Shown here piece by piece: positions 1-7,635 of a stretch of 10,379 nt of DNA. The stretch is from Micavibrio sp. GTDB taxonomy: Bacteria; Pseudomonadota; Alphaproteobacteria; Micavibrionales; Micavibrionaceae. Under the pieces are notes generated by a model. That model ran no database searches, was not told the DNA's origin, and was given only the letters and a program-made list of their open reading frames with translations. A program made the position numbers and the translations under genes. Numbering within the stretch: the stretch's first letter is position 1; the number at the start of each line of letters is the position of its first letter. Location: positions 1 through 10,379 of the forward strand of contig JAPJRC010000072.1 of NCBI GenBank assembly GCA_030824805.1, given 5' to 3'.

Positions 1-1266
1 TTCGAATTCTATAAGGGAATTCAGGCGCCTTCCGTGAATGCGGTTTCCGATCTGGTCATGGTTTTGCGTTTGTACGATCAGACGTTTTTTATCAACGCCG
101 GCATAAGACCGTCCGTGACACCGCCCGCGGTTAAAAGAAAATTCACCCTGAAACGATACGCCGTCGCGATAGGTGCGATAGAGCTGCTCTATACCGCCGT
201 TGTAATCGGTGTAGTAAGAACCGGTTTCGCCCGTGATCATAACATGCAGACAATGGTGAAGATCGTCCGCCCATTGCGCATCCAGCCCTAGCCCGTTTAA
301 ATCCGCCGGCGCCAGCATGCGTGAGTCGTTTCTATCGGTTTCGGCAATGGTAATGAGAGGGAAACCTCTTTCTTTTTCCGCGTGCTGTTTTATGCGTGTA
401 AGCTCTTCCAGAAACGGAATGGGCGATGTGTCGAAAATCGTGTGCACAGCATCAAGCCGCAGCCCGTCGAAATGATATTCCGTGAGCCATTGCCAGACGC
501 TTTGCAGGAAATAGTTACGCACGTCTTCGCTGTGTTTCTCGTCGAAATTCAGGGAAGCGCCCCAAGGCGTTTTATATTTGTCCTGAAAATAATAAGGCGA
601 ATAAGACGGCAGAACGCCGCCCTCCGGCCCCATATGGTTGTAAACCACATCGAGAATGATCGCGAGCCCATGCTCATGGCATGCGTTGATAAGCTTTTTC
701 ATCTCCGACGGGCCGCCATAGCTGTTTTGCACCGCGTGCGGGAAAACGCCGTCATAACCCCAGTTGCGTTCGCCCGGGAATTGTGAAACCGGCATGATTT
801 CCAGCGTGGTCACGCCCAAAGCCTTGAGACGCGGCAAATCGTCTATGATCCCCTGAAAATCTCCACACTCGGAAAATGTTCCGACATGGAGTTCATAAAT
901 CACCCATTCTTCGAACGGCACGCCCTTCCAATCTTTGTCCGTCCACGGATAATCAAACGCAACCACTTCCGAAGGTCCGCGGATGCCATGCGGCTGATAA
1001 CGTGAAGCAGGATCGGCAAATGTTTTGCCATCGACCACAAACGCGTAATGATCGCCTGGCTTTGCATCCGGGAAATGCCCGTAAAAATAGCCGTCTTCGT
1101 CGCGCTTCAATATGCGGGTTAGTCCATTTACCCATTGCATCTCGACTTGTGTCTTCTCAGGCGCCCAGACGCGTGCATACACGCCTTCGCCCTCGACATA
1201 CGTGGCGCCAAGTCTGCGTTTGGCATCCTTGAAAACTTCGACGCGTTTACGGATTATGGGTTCCAT
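1..1266 (-). CDS. treZ: Malto-oligosyltrehalose trehalohydrolase, N-terminal 422 residues (cut by window edge)
   Basis: This cytoplasmic GH13 enzyme hydrolyses the bond that releases trehalose from the maltooligosyltrehalose made by TreY. The frame stays open to base 1; family members run to about 580-600 residues, so roughly the last quarter lies outside. An N-terminal CBM48-like domain (about residues 18-100, with VYARVWAPEKTQVE) leads into the catalytic barrel. TreZ hallmarks are visible: DPASRYQPHGIRGPS near 85-99, VSQFPGERNWGYDGV at 158-172, DVVYNHMGP at 206-214, QWADDLHH near 331-338 and QNHDQIGNR at 401-409. The expected catalytic residues are Asp272 (FDGLRLDAVH), Glu309 (TIAETDRN) and Asp404. 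The QWADDLHH and QNHDQIGNR signatures separate it from branching enzyme and GlgX. The start is fixed by a strong GGAGGAG ten bases upstream and overlaps the last 13 nt of glgB in another frame. It is the third visible gene of the malQ-glgB-treZ operon. Identity is near certain. Confidence 0.96.
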   Translation of the reverse strand, partial: MEPIIRKRVEVFKDAKRRLGATYVEGEGVYARVWAPEKTQVEMQWVNGLTRILKRDEDGYFYGHFPDAKPGDHYAFVVDGKTFADPASRYQPHGIRGPSEVVAFDYPWTDKDWKGVPFEEWVIYELHVGTFSECGDFQGIIDDLPRLKALGVTTLEIMPVSQFPGERNWGYDGVFPHAVQNSYGGPSEMKKLINACHEHGLAIILDVVYNHMGPEGGVLPSYSPYYFQDKYKTPWGASLNFDEKHSEDVRNYFLQSVWQWLTEYHFDGLRLDAVHTIFDTSPIPFLEELTRIKQHAEKERGFPLITIAETDRNDSRMLAPADLNGLGLDAQWADDLHHCLHVMITGETGSYYTDYNGGIEQLYRTYRDGVSFQGEFSFNRGRCHGRSYAGVDKKRLIVQTQNHDQIGNRIHGRRLNSLIEFE

Positions 1267-3146
1267 TTCAAAAAGACTCCTCCAAGGGGCGGCAGATTGA
1301 GTTTCAAAGCATAAGGGCGTCCATGCTGGAACGCGGGTACTGCGTTGGCACCGGCTTGCCCCCCTTCCCCGCTGCCGCCATAGCCGGGATAATCGCTGTT
1401 GAGAACAACGTCCCAGCGTCCGCCTTCCGGAACACCCACCCAGTAATCCATGCGAGGGACGGGTGTAAAATTGAAAACGCAAAGCATTTTTTCACCGTTT
1501 CGTCCCTTACGGATAAAACTTAGCACGCTTTGCGCAGAGTCAATATTGTCGATCCATTCAAACCCCGAGGGGTCGCAGTCAACATGCAGCGCTTTTTCTT
1601 CGCGATAGACGCGGTTTAGATCGGTGATCAACTGCATGATCTGGCCATGACGCTCAAAACCGGATAAATGCCAATCGAGCGATTTGTCGTGGTTCCATTC
1701 CTCCCACTGCGCGAACTCACTGCCCATAAAGTTTAGCTTCTTACCGGGAAGCGCGTACATATAGGCGAACAACAAGCGCAAATTCGCGAATTTCTGCCAG
1801 TCGTCGCCCGGCATCTTGCGTATCAAAGAGCCTTTTCCATGCACAACTTCATCGTGCGAAAGCGAGAGCACAAAATTTTCATGGAATGCGTATATGGCGC
1901 GGAACGTCAGTTCACCATGATGATACTGGCGGTGAACAGGATCGTGCTTGAAATATTCCAGCGTGTCATGCATCCAGCCCATATCCCATTTCAGGCCAAA
2001 ACCCAGACCGCCCATGGTAGTGGGACGCGATACCATAGACCATGAAGTGGATTCTTCGGCGATCATCTGTACGCCCGGGAAATTGCCATATACGGTTTCA
2101 TTCAGATCGCGCAGGAAATGGATGGCTTCGAAGTTTTCACGCCCGCCCTGATGGTTCGGAATCCACTCCCCTTCTTTGCGCGAATAATCGAGGTATAGCA
2201 TCGAGGCCACCGCATCGACCCGCAATCCGTCTATATGGTATTTCTCCATCCAGAAGACCGCGTTGCTGATAAGGAAGCTGCGCACTTCACGTCTTCCATA
2301 ATTGAAGATATAGCTCTGCCAGTCAGGGTGGAATCCCTGACGCGGATCAGCGTGTTCGTAAAGATGGGTGCCGTCAAAATAGGCTAGCCCGTGTTCATCG
2401 CCCGGAAAATGTGAAGGCACCCAATCGAGGATCACTCCTATACCCGCCTGATGCATTTTATCTATAAGCAGCATCAATTCCTGCGGTTCACCGTAACGGC
2501 GCGTCGGGGCAAAATAGCCGGTAATCTGGTATCCCCACGAACCGCCGAACGGATGCTCCATGATCGGCATAAGCTCGACATGCGTGTAGCCGCGATCCTT
2601 GACATAGGTGACAAGTTCATCCGCCATTTCCGTATAGGATAGCGGGCGGTTGTTGTCATCCGTCTTGCGCCGCCACGATCCAAGATGGACCTCGTATATC
2701 GACATAGGCGCATCGAGCGATTGCACCTCCGGCCTGCTGCGCATCCATTCATGGTCGTTCCATTCATAGGAAAGATCACGAATAACGGAAGCCGTATGCG
2801 GAGGGGTTTCGGCGCAAAATGCGACGGGATCGGCCTTCTCCACCTTGTAGCCATTATGGGATTGAATAAAATATTTATACGCCTGCCCCTCAAGCGCTTC
2901 GGGCACAATGCCCGCCCAAATGCCGGATGACTCTACCGGGTGCAGGTAATGTCTTTCGCGGTCCCAGCCGTTAAAATCGCCGATAACGCTTACGCTCTTT
3001 GCATTGGGCGCCCAGACGGCAAAATGAACGCCGCCGCCAGCCATCACATGCGCGCCGAGCTTTTCGAACATCCTGAAGAAACGACCTTCGTTGAAATAGA
3101 AGACATCGTCTTTGGTCAAAAGGCTTTGCGGACGCGCGGCATTCAT
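1254..3146 (-). CDS. glgB: 1,4-alpha-glucan (glycogen) branching enzyme, short form, 630 aa
   Basis: GlgB (GH13) cuts alpha-1,4 chains and re-attaches them as alpha-1,6 branches on growing glycogen. The protein opens with LLTKDDVFYFNEG, then a CBM48 domain (about residues 38-125, with FAVWAPNAKSVSVIGDFNGW), a catalytic barrel beginning near IYEVHLGSWRR at 150-160, and a C-terminal beta domain. The catalytic set is present: Asp311 (GLRVDAVASMLYLDYSR), Glu364 (MIAEEST) and Asp432 (LSHDEVVHGK). The roughly 110-residue extra N-terminal N1 domain of the E. coli type is absent, so this is the shorter class with one N-terminal module. I start at the ATG at 3146, which overlaps the malQ stop as ATGA. 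An upstream ATG at 3299 would only add 51 residues read out of frame through conserved malQ sequence. No strong Shine-Dalgarno is visible before 3146, which fits translational coupling to malQ. Confidence 0.96.
   Translation of the reverse strand: MNAARPQSLLTKDDVFYFNEGRFFRMFEKLGAHVMAGGGVHFAVWAPNAKSVSVIGDFNGWDRERHYLHPVESSGIWAGIVPEALEGQAYKYFIQSHNGYKVEKADPVAFCAETPPHTASVIRDLSYEWNDHEWMRSRPEVQSLDAPMSIYEVHLGSWRRKTDDNNRPLSYTEMADELVTYVKDRGYTHVELMPIMEHPFGGSWGYQITGYFAPTRRYGEPQELMLLIDKMHQAGIGVILDWVPSHFPGDEHGLAYFDGTHLYEHADPRQGFHPDWQSYIFNYGRREVRSFLISNAVFWMEKYHIDGLRVDAVASMLYLDYSRKEGEWIPNHQGGRENFEAIHFLRDLNETVYGNFPGVQMIAEESTSWSMVSRPTTMGGLGFGLKWDMGWMHDTLEYFKHDPVHRQYHHGELTFRAIYAFHENFVLSLSHDEVVHGKGSLIRKMPGDDWQKFANLRLLFAYMYALPGKKLNFMGSEFAQWEEWNHDKSLDWHLSGFERHGQIMQLITDLNRVYREEKALHVDCDPSGFEWIDNIDSAQSVLSFIRKGRNGEKMLCVFNFTPVPRMDYWVGVPEGGRWDVVLNSDYPGYGGSGEGGQAGANAVPAFQHGRPYALKLNLPPLGGVFLKWNP
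1277..1283 (-). promoter_or_regulatory. Ribosome binding site of treZ inside the glgB 3' end
   Basis: Read on the minus strand this is GGAGGAG, a near-perfect Shine-Dalgarno sequence ten bases before the ATG at 1266. It lies inside the last codons of glgB. It fixes the treZ start and shows that treZ is translated by its own initiation event even though the genes overlap. Confidence 0.85.
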
Positions 3147-5131
3147 AGCCGCACCATACGATGCTTGTTGAGTATGTTTACCGCTTCCTGAAACAGAGGC
3201 AGGGATGTCCACGCGTTTATGGATTTCTTGTAACGTTTCCGCCAGTTCGGATGCGTGTCCGTTGTCCCGGGTATATTCTGCGGTATCGTCTCTTCCCATA
3301 AATCCTCCATATTGACCATCACCATTTCCGCTTTCGAAGCCGCCATGCCTTCGAGCGCACCGAGAAATGCATTTGGCATCTTGCGTAAACCAGCGAGCTT
3401 CTTTTCGCGTTCCTTTTTAAATTTTGTATAGAAGGTGTCTTTCAAGATACCCATATCGTGCAATGTTTCCAGATCGGCTGCTTGCATGTAAGCGGCGAAT
3501 GGAAACATATCATGGGTGTTGAAACTGGCGATCATTGCCTGTTTTATTTTTTTGAACGAGGCGCCGGGGCTGGGCCCTATATCGTTCTGTCCTATCCACA
3601 TGCGGTCGATTCGATGGCGTTCCATCGCTTCCCGTATGTGTTCGGGCACAACACCAAGATCTTCCCCCACCACAGTCGCACCATGGCGCCAGGCTTCAAG
3701 ACAGAGAACACCGATCTGTGCGTTGAGATTGTAATAGATGTATGTCCCGTGGCCGGCATCCAGACCATCGGGTACGCAGAACAGGCGATACAAACCCATG
3801 ACGTGATCGATGCGTATAATTTTTGAGTACTGGAAATAATGGTGAAGGCAATCACGCAGATACCAGAAACGGCTTTCTTCGAGTTTGCGCGGGTGCATCG
3901 GCTCGAATCCCCATGTTTGCCCCTGAATAAAAGTTTTATCGGGCGGAGCGCCAACCTGATAACCTTTCAGGAACAGTTTGGCCAGACGTTGCGCATCGAA
4001 CCCATCCGGATGAACGCCAACCGTGTAGTCGAGATATAGCGCCGCTGCCTGCCCTATCTCCACCTCTTCACGTATCCGCGCCAGTTGCAGATGGCATGCA
4101 TACTGGGTATAGAGGTGAAAATGCACCATCGCGGCATATTCGCCATCGGGATGTTTGCGTGCACGGAAATCGGCATATTCACGCAAATGGCTGTTTTTCT
4201 CAACATACTCCTGAAACGCTTCGTCTCCATCAGGATAGGCTTTGAAGAAGGCTTGCGATGCCTCAAGTAGAATATCCTTTTTTTGTTTGTACACGGCGGA
4301 ATAATCCACCAGATCATCATCGGCTGCAAAAGACAGGCTCGCGTCCGGTTTATAAGGACCCGGCAATTGCGTGACATCAAGATAGATCTCGTTCCAGAAC
4401 AACCGTGATAACGGCGAATACGGGCTGGTTTCCGGATTCTTGCCTTCATACCCTATCGGAAGTAGTGGCAGAGTTGCCAGAAACTCTCCGCCATTTTGTT
4501 TTATCACGCGCGCGGCTTCCAGAAGCTCGCTGTAACCGCCGAGCCCTTGTGTATTTTCAGACCAGAGCGCGTAAGCGGGCGCAAAGGCACCCCATCGCTT
4601 TGGCATATCCGGCAATTGCGCGGGCGAAGAAATCAAAAAGCTTTCCCCCTTCTCGCCTTTCTCAGTGAGTATGCTGAAAGTATAGTAGCCATATGGAATT
4701 GGCGCATCCCATTCGATGCGGGCGCGGACATACACTTTCCCGTTCCACAGACGTTTACGCGAGCCAGATTTGATATCCATCGTACGCTCCAGCATCTGGC
4801 CGTCTTTTTCCGGCTCTATCCTACATACGACGCTGTTGGTGCCTTCCGGAAGCCAAGCCCAGAACTTGGGAAAAAGTCCGTCCCACGCCACGAGTGTCAG
4901 AGGCAACATCCGATCCAGCGTTTCACCGCGCACACGGTTATAGATGCTTTTGTATTCCTCGGGGGTGGATTGCGCATCCATATTCTCGCCCGATACAGCT
5001 TTGATCAGGCTGCACAGGATTTCGGGGGGCATAACCACCCTTTTACCCCTATAATCGATGTACGAAGTGGCAATTCCGAAGCTGCGGGCCAGGAGGAACA
5101 GAAAAGCATTATTCTTACGGCGTCCGGCCAT
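3143..5131 (-). CDS. malQ: 4-alpha-glucanotransferase (amylomaltase), 662 aa
   Basis: MalQ (GH77) moves maltodextrin segments from one linear chain to another or to glucose, which recycles the short chains left by debranching. The length is close to the roughly 690 residues of E. coli MalQ. An N-terminal region (about 1-160) is followed by WGAFAPAYALWSE at 180-192, the GH77 motif SPYSPLSRLFWNEIYLD at 236-252, and YLDYTVGVHPDGFDA at 366-380. The catalytic residues are Asp442 (RIDHVMGLYRLF), Glu490 (VVGEDLGVVPEHI) and Asp541 (NTHDMFPF). The C-terminus keeps the conserved PQNIPGTTDTHPNWRKR near 617-633, which supports the frame across the region where an extended glgB would overlap. A purine run (AAAGGGGGG on the minus strand, 5143-5135) precedes the ATG closely. 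It is the first gene of the leftward operon, and a stress-type promoter lies 44 nt upstream. Confidence 0.96.
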   Translation of the reverse strand: MAGRRKNNAFLFLLARSFGIATSYIDYRGKRVVMPPEILCSLIKAVSGENMDAQSTPEEYKSIYNRVRGETLDRMLPLTLVAWDGLFPKFWAWLPEGTNSVVCRIEPEKDGQMLERTMDIKSGSRKRLWNGKVYVRARIEWDAPIPYGYYTFSILTEKGEKGESFLISSPAQLPDMPKRWGAFAPAYALWSENTQGLGGYSELLEAARVIKQNGGEFLATLPLLPIGYEGKNPETSPYSPLSRLFWNEIYLDVTQLPGPYKPDASLSFAADDDLVDYSAVYKQKKDILLEASQAFFKAYPDGDEAFQEYVEKNSHLREYADFRARKHPDGEYAAMVHFHLYTQYACHLQLARIREEVEIGQAAALYLDYTVGVHPDGFDAQRLAKLFLKGYQVGAPPDKTFIQGQTWGFEPMHPRKLEESRFWYLRDCLHHYFQYSKIIRIDHVMGLYRLFCVPDGLDAGHGTYIYYNLNAQIGVLCLEAWRHGATVVGEDLGVVPEHIREAMERHRIDRMWIGQNDIGPSPGASFKKIKQAMIASFNTHDMFPFAAYMQAADLETLHDMGILKDTFYTKFKKEREKKLAGLRKMPNAFLGALEGMAASKAEMVMVNMEDLWEETIPQNIPGTTDTHPNWRKRYKKSINAWTSLPLFQEAVNILNKHRMVRL

Positions 5132-5175
5132 ATTCCCCCCTTTCGAAAAAAACCGTATGTTCGCAATGCGTTACG

Positions 5176-5200
5176 AACTGGCCGGCTTCAAAAAAGTTCC
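5176..5200 (-). promoter_or_regulatory. Putative EcfG-type (general stress) promoter of malQ-glgB-treZ
   Basis: On the minus strand GGAAC (5200-5196) is followed by a 16-nt spacer and AGTT (5179-5176). The published alphaproteobacterial EcfG/RpoE2/SigT consensus is GGAAC, 16-17 nt, then cGTT, with the first -10 base the weaker one. The -10 element lies 44 nt upstream of the malQ ATG, which allows a short leader. The match is seen directly; its use as a promoter is inferred. Confidence 0.6.
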
Positions 5201-5218
5201 GCAATTTCAAGGAACTTT
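5193..5218. repeat. Inverted repeat joining two divergent -35 elements
   Basis: AAAGTTCC (5193-5200) and GGAACTTT (5211-5218) form perfect 8-nt arms around a 10-nt AT-rich centre. Each arm contains the GGAAC -35 of one of two outward-facing promoter-like sites. The symmetry may simply reflect two promoters back to back, or it may also be an operator. There is no T-run after it and it sits between divergent genes, so I do not read it as a terminator. Confidence 0.75.
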
Positions 5219-5236
5219 CCCCTCCGCTTCCGCGTT
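5211..5236 (+). promoter_or_regulatory. Putative EcfG-type (general stress) promoter of the small ORF
   Basis: GGAAC (5211-5215), a 17-nt spacer, then CGTT (5233-5236): a full match to the alphaproteobacterial EcfG consensus and the best of the four in the window. Start of transcription would fall a few bases downstream, leaving a leader of about 20-25 nt before the ribosome binding site and ATG at 5267. Confidence 0.7.
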
Positions 5237-5253
5237 TGTGTTTGTATAGAGAT

Positions 5254-5261
5254 AAAAGGGG
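5254..5261 (+). promoter_or_regulatory. Ribosome binding site of the small ORF
   Basis: AAAAGGGG ends five bases before the ATG at 5267. It is the main evidence that translation starts here and not at an upstream in-frame ATG within the antisense strand of malQ. Confidence 0.6.
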
Positions 5262-5266
5262 TTTTC

Positions 5267-5413
5267 ATGAATACGACTGACCATTTCAGGCCACGCCGCC
5301 AAACGATGCTGAACGTAAAACCGACGGACTATGTCCCGTTCGAGCATATGGTCCGCGCAATTGCCATCCAGCAGGCCAATACAGATAACCCCGTCGCTCA
5401 GCCCTCTAAATAA
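5267..5413 (+). CDS. Unrecognised small protein, 48 aa, probably stress-induced
   Basis: I do not recognise this protein. It begins MNTTDHFRPRRQTMLNVKPT and ends NPVAQPSK. The first third is basic (RPRR), the middle (about residues 21-37, DYVPFEHMVRAIAIQQA) could form one amphipathic helix, and the tail is polar. There is no signal peptide, no membrane segment and no metal-binding cysteine; it contains no Cys. It does not show the motif of the small anti-sigma factor NepR. Evidence that it is real: a ribosome binding site five bases before the ATG, a full EcfG-type promoter match 30 nt upstream, about two thirds G or C at third codon positions (31 of 48), and a fit between two gene ends without disturbing either. 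It is the only plus-strand gene in a minus-strand stretch and meets glgX tail to tail with 10 nt between stop codons. Function is unknown; a chance ORF remains possible. Confidence 0.6.
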   Translation: MNTTDHFRPRRQTMLNVKPTDYVPFEHMVRAIAIQQANTDNPVAQPSK

Positions 5414-5423
5414 TTTCCTTATT

Positions 5424-7538
5424 TTATTCCAGTGCGAACATCAGCAGAGAGCGGCCCGTAACATCATACGTGTCGCCTTCTGCGTAGGCTGGCGCGTCTT
5501 CATCATCGGGCAGATTCGTGTCGATCATCCGCTTCCACTGTCCTTCACCCGGTAAAGCCGGGAACGTAAACGTCACCAGATCATGGTGGGCATTAAACAC
5601 GATTAGGGTGGTGATTTCCTTCCCCTTGCGGTGGATGCCGCTCGGTTGTGCGCGGCCATCGAGGATCATGCCAAAACATTGCATGTTCTCGTCCTGCCAG
5701 TCATCACCACTCATCGGTGCCCCGTCTGCCCTGATCCAAAGCACATCGACAACCTCAAGCGTTTCGTCGAATTCGCCGGTAAGGTAACGGTTGTGACGCA
5801 ATATAGGATATTTGTGACGAAGGCGCGCCAGACGGCTCACGAAACGCACAAGGCCGTCATTCTTTTCCCGCAAATCCCAATCCTGCCAGTTCAGTTCATT
5901 GTCTTGGCAATATGTGTTGTTGTTGCCCTGTTTGGTGGATGCAAACTCATCCCCCGCCAAAATCATCGGCGTGCCTTGGGATAACAAAAGCGTGGCGAAG
6001 AAATTGCGCATTTGGCGCAGGCGAAGCTCGTTCACCGCCTCATCGTCTGTCGGCCCTTCAGCCCCGCAATTCCACGAGCGGTTGTCAGAATGGCCGTCAT
6101 TGTTGTCATCGCCGTTCGCTTCGTTGTGTTTTTCATTGTAACTGACAAGATCGTTCAGCGTGAAACCGTCATGGGCCGTGATGAAGTTGACCGAAGCCCA
6201 AGGCTTGCGTCCACGTTCGTTGAACAGATCGCCCGAAGCCGTGATCCGCGTGGCCACGGCGCCAGCAGAGGACTCGGTGCGCCAGAAATCCCGCACCGTG
6301 TCGCGATATTTGTCGTTCCATTCAGCCCAGCCCGGCGGAAATCCGCCCGTGGCATAACCGCCCGGCCCGCAATCCCAAGGCTCGGCAATCAACTTAACCG
6401 TGCTGAGCACCGGGTCTTGAATGCACGCCTTCAAAAAGGCGCTTTGATTGTCAAAGCCGTTGGGTTCACGCGCAAGCGTCAGGCCAAGGTCGAACCGGAA
6501 ACCATCCACATGGGCTTCGTTAACCCAATAACGCAGTGAATCCATGACCATCTGCAACACCCGTGGGTGCGAAAGGTTGAGCGTGTTACCGGTTCCCGTA
6601 TCGTTGATATAGTACCGCTTTTCTTCCGGCATCAGGCGGTAATAAGACGGGTTGTCGATCCCTTTGAAGGAAAGCGTGGCACCCCGCTCATTGCCTTCCG
6701 CCGTATGGTTGAACACCACATCGAGAATGACTTCGAGACCCGCATCGTGGAATCGCGAGACCATTTCCTTGAATTCCTGCAAAGCACGGTGCTGGTCCGC
6801 CGCATAGCGCGGGTTCGGCGCGAAAAATCCGATGGAGTTATAGCCCCAATAGTTGGAAAGGCCGCGTTCTATCAGGAAGTCATCCTGTATGAATGTATGG
6901 ATGGGCAGCAATTCAACGGATGTGATACCCAGGGACTTCACATACTCGATAACTTCTTTCGTGCCGAGCCCTGCATAGGTGCCGCGATATTTTTCAGGCA
7001 CAGCCGGATGGCGTTTCGTGAAACCCTTTACATGGGTCTCGTAAATGATTGTCCGGTCCCACGGTACAAGCTGCGTCCGGTCGGCGCCCTGCCAGTCGAA
7101 AGAGGTATTTGATACAATACATTTCGGCACGAACGCTGCGCTATCGCGCTCGTCATAACTAAGGTCTTCCAGCTCATGGCCAATCGTGTAACCAAAAACC
7201 GCATGATCCCATATGAGTTCACCGAAATGCGCCTTGGCATAAGGATCAAGCAAAAGCTTATTTGGGTTGAAGCGATAGCCGTTTTCCGGCTCGTAAGGGC
7301 CATGGACGCGATAGCCATACAAAGCGCCAGGGCCGACATCCGGCAGATAGCCATGCCATATCTCATCGGTAAATTCCGGTAGTGTGATACGGTCGGTTTC
7401 CGTTTTTCCCGTCTTATCGAAGAGGCAAAGCTCGACCTTTGTAGCGTGTGAGGAAAAAAGGGTGAAATTTGTGCCTTTGCCGTCCCATGTCGCACCTTGT
7501 GGAAAAGGTGTGCCTTCTTTCAGTTTGTCCTGCCCCAT
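5424..7538 (-). CDS. glgX: Glycogen debranching enzyme (isoamylase type), 704 aa
   Basis: GlgX (GH13, isoamylase/TreX type) hydrolyses alpha-1,6 branches of glycogen or limit dextrin and frees linear malto-oligosaccharides for MalQ or for TreY/TreZ. An N-terminal CBM48 domain (about 11-110, with GATWDGKGTNFTLFSSHATKV near 15-35) includes GYRVHGPYEPENGYRFNPNKL at 75-95. The catalytic barrel follows with YETHVKGFT (166-174), WGYNSIGFFAPNPRY (231-245) and DVVFNHTAEG (273-282), then a C-terminal beta domain from about 590. Expected catalytic residues are Asp350 (DGFRFDLG), Glu386 (LIAEPWDCGPGGY) and Asp457 (TAHDGFTLNDLVSYNEKHN). It is somewhat longer than the 657 residues of E. coli GlgX. The start at 7538 has AGGA just upstream. 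In trehalose-producing bacteria the same family is named TreX; with treZ nearby either name fits. It is transcribed alone, divergently from glgC. Confidence 0.95.
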   Translation of the reverse strand: MGQDKLKEGTPFPQGATWDGKGTNFTLFSSHATKVELCLFDKTGKTETDRITLPEFTDEIWHGYLPDVGPGALYGYRVHGPYEPENGYRFNPNKLLLDPYAKAHFGELIWDHAVFGYTIGHELEDLSYDERDSAAFVPKCIVSNTSFDWQGADRTQLVPWDRTIIYETHVKGFTKRHPAVPEKYRGTYAGLGTKEVIEYVKSLGITSVELLPIHTFIQDDFLIERGLSNYWGYNSIGFFAPNPRYAADQHRALQEFKEMVSRFHDAGLEVILDVVFNHTAEGNERGATLSFKGIDNPSYYRLMPEEKRYYINDTGTGNTLNLSHPRVLQMVMDSLRYWVNEAHVDGFRFDLGLTLAREPNGFDNQSAFLKACIQDPVLSTVKLIAEPWDCGPGGYATGGFPPGWAEWNDKYRDTVRDFWRTESSAGAVATRITASGDLFNERGRKPWASVNFITAHDGFTLNDLVSYNEKHNEANGDDNNDGHSDNRSWNCGAEGPTDDEAVNELRLRQMRNFFATLLLSQGTPMILAGDEFASTKQGNNNTYCQDNELNWQDWDLREKNDGLVRFVSRLARLRHKYPILRHNRYLTGEFDETLEVVDVLWIRADGAPMSGDDWQDENMQCFGMILDGRAQPSGIHRKGKEITTLIVFNAHHDLVTFTFPALPGEGQWKRMIDTNLPDDEDAPAYAEGDTYDVTGRSLLMFALE

Positions 7539-7576
7539 AATTCCTGTCTCTTACGCTTGATCTGTGTGCGCGGACC

Positions 7577-7601
7577 AACCGCTGTGAAGCCCGTTAGTTC
7601 C
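7577..7601 (-). promoter_or_regulatory. Putative EcfG-type (general stress) promoter of glgX
   Basis: On the minus strand GGAAC (7601-7597), 16 nt, then GGTT (7580-7577). This fits GGAAC-N16/17-nGTT with G in place of the preferred C at the first -10 base. The -10 lies 38 nt before the glgX ATG. Taken alone it would be a modest match; it gains weight from the three similar sites in the window. Confidence 0.5.
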
Positions 7602-7635
7602 GGCAAGGAATTTTTATCAAAAGGCTTTTATTTAA

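Noticed and set aside
3147..3299. Longer glgB beginning at the ATG at 3299 (681 aa)
   Set aside because: The extra 51 residues are read out of frame over the conserved malQ C-terminus and resemble no GlgB N-terminus. The ATGA junction at 3143-3146 is a normal coupled start.
5244..5249. TATAGA as a sigma-70 -10 box for the small ORF
   Set aside because: The bases 17 nt upstream (CCTCCG at 5221-5226) do not resemble TTGACA. The EcfG-type match explains the region better.
4496..5266. Upstream extension of the small ORF to a 305-residue frame beginning at 4496
   Set aside because: The extension is antisense to the conserved malQ N-terminal half and would put the start far above the promoter-like site and ribosome binding site at 5211-5261. 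Only the part from 5267 is supported.
5401..5435. Possible bidirectional terminator between the small ORF and glgX
   Set aside because: The 10-nt gap and its surroundings are AT-rich but I find no GC-rich stem, so no intrinsic terminator can be supported.
6012..7112. Two plus-strand frames (6012-6539 and 6567-7112) opposite glgX
   Set aside because: They mirror the GlgX catalytic domain and have no supporting start signal or family similarity.
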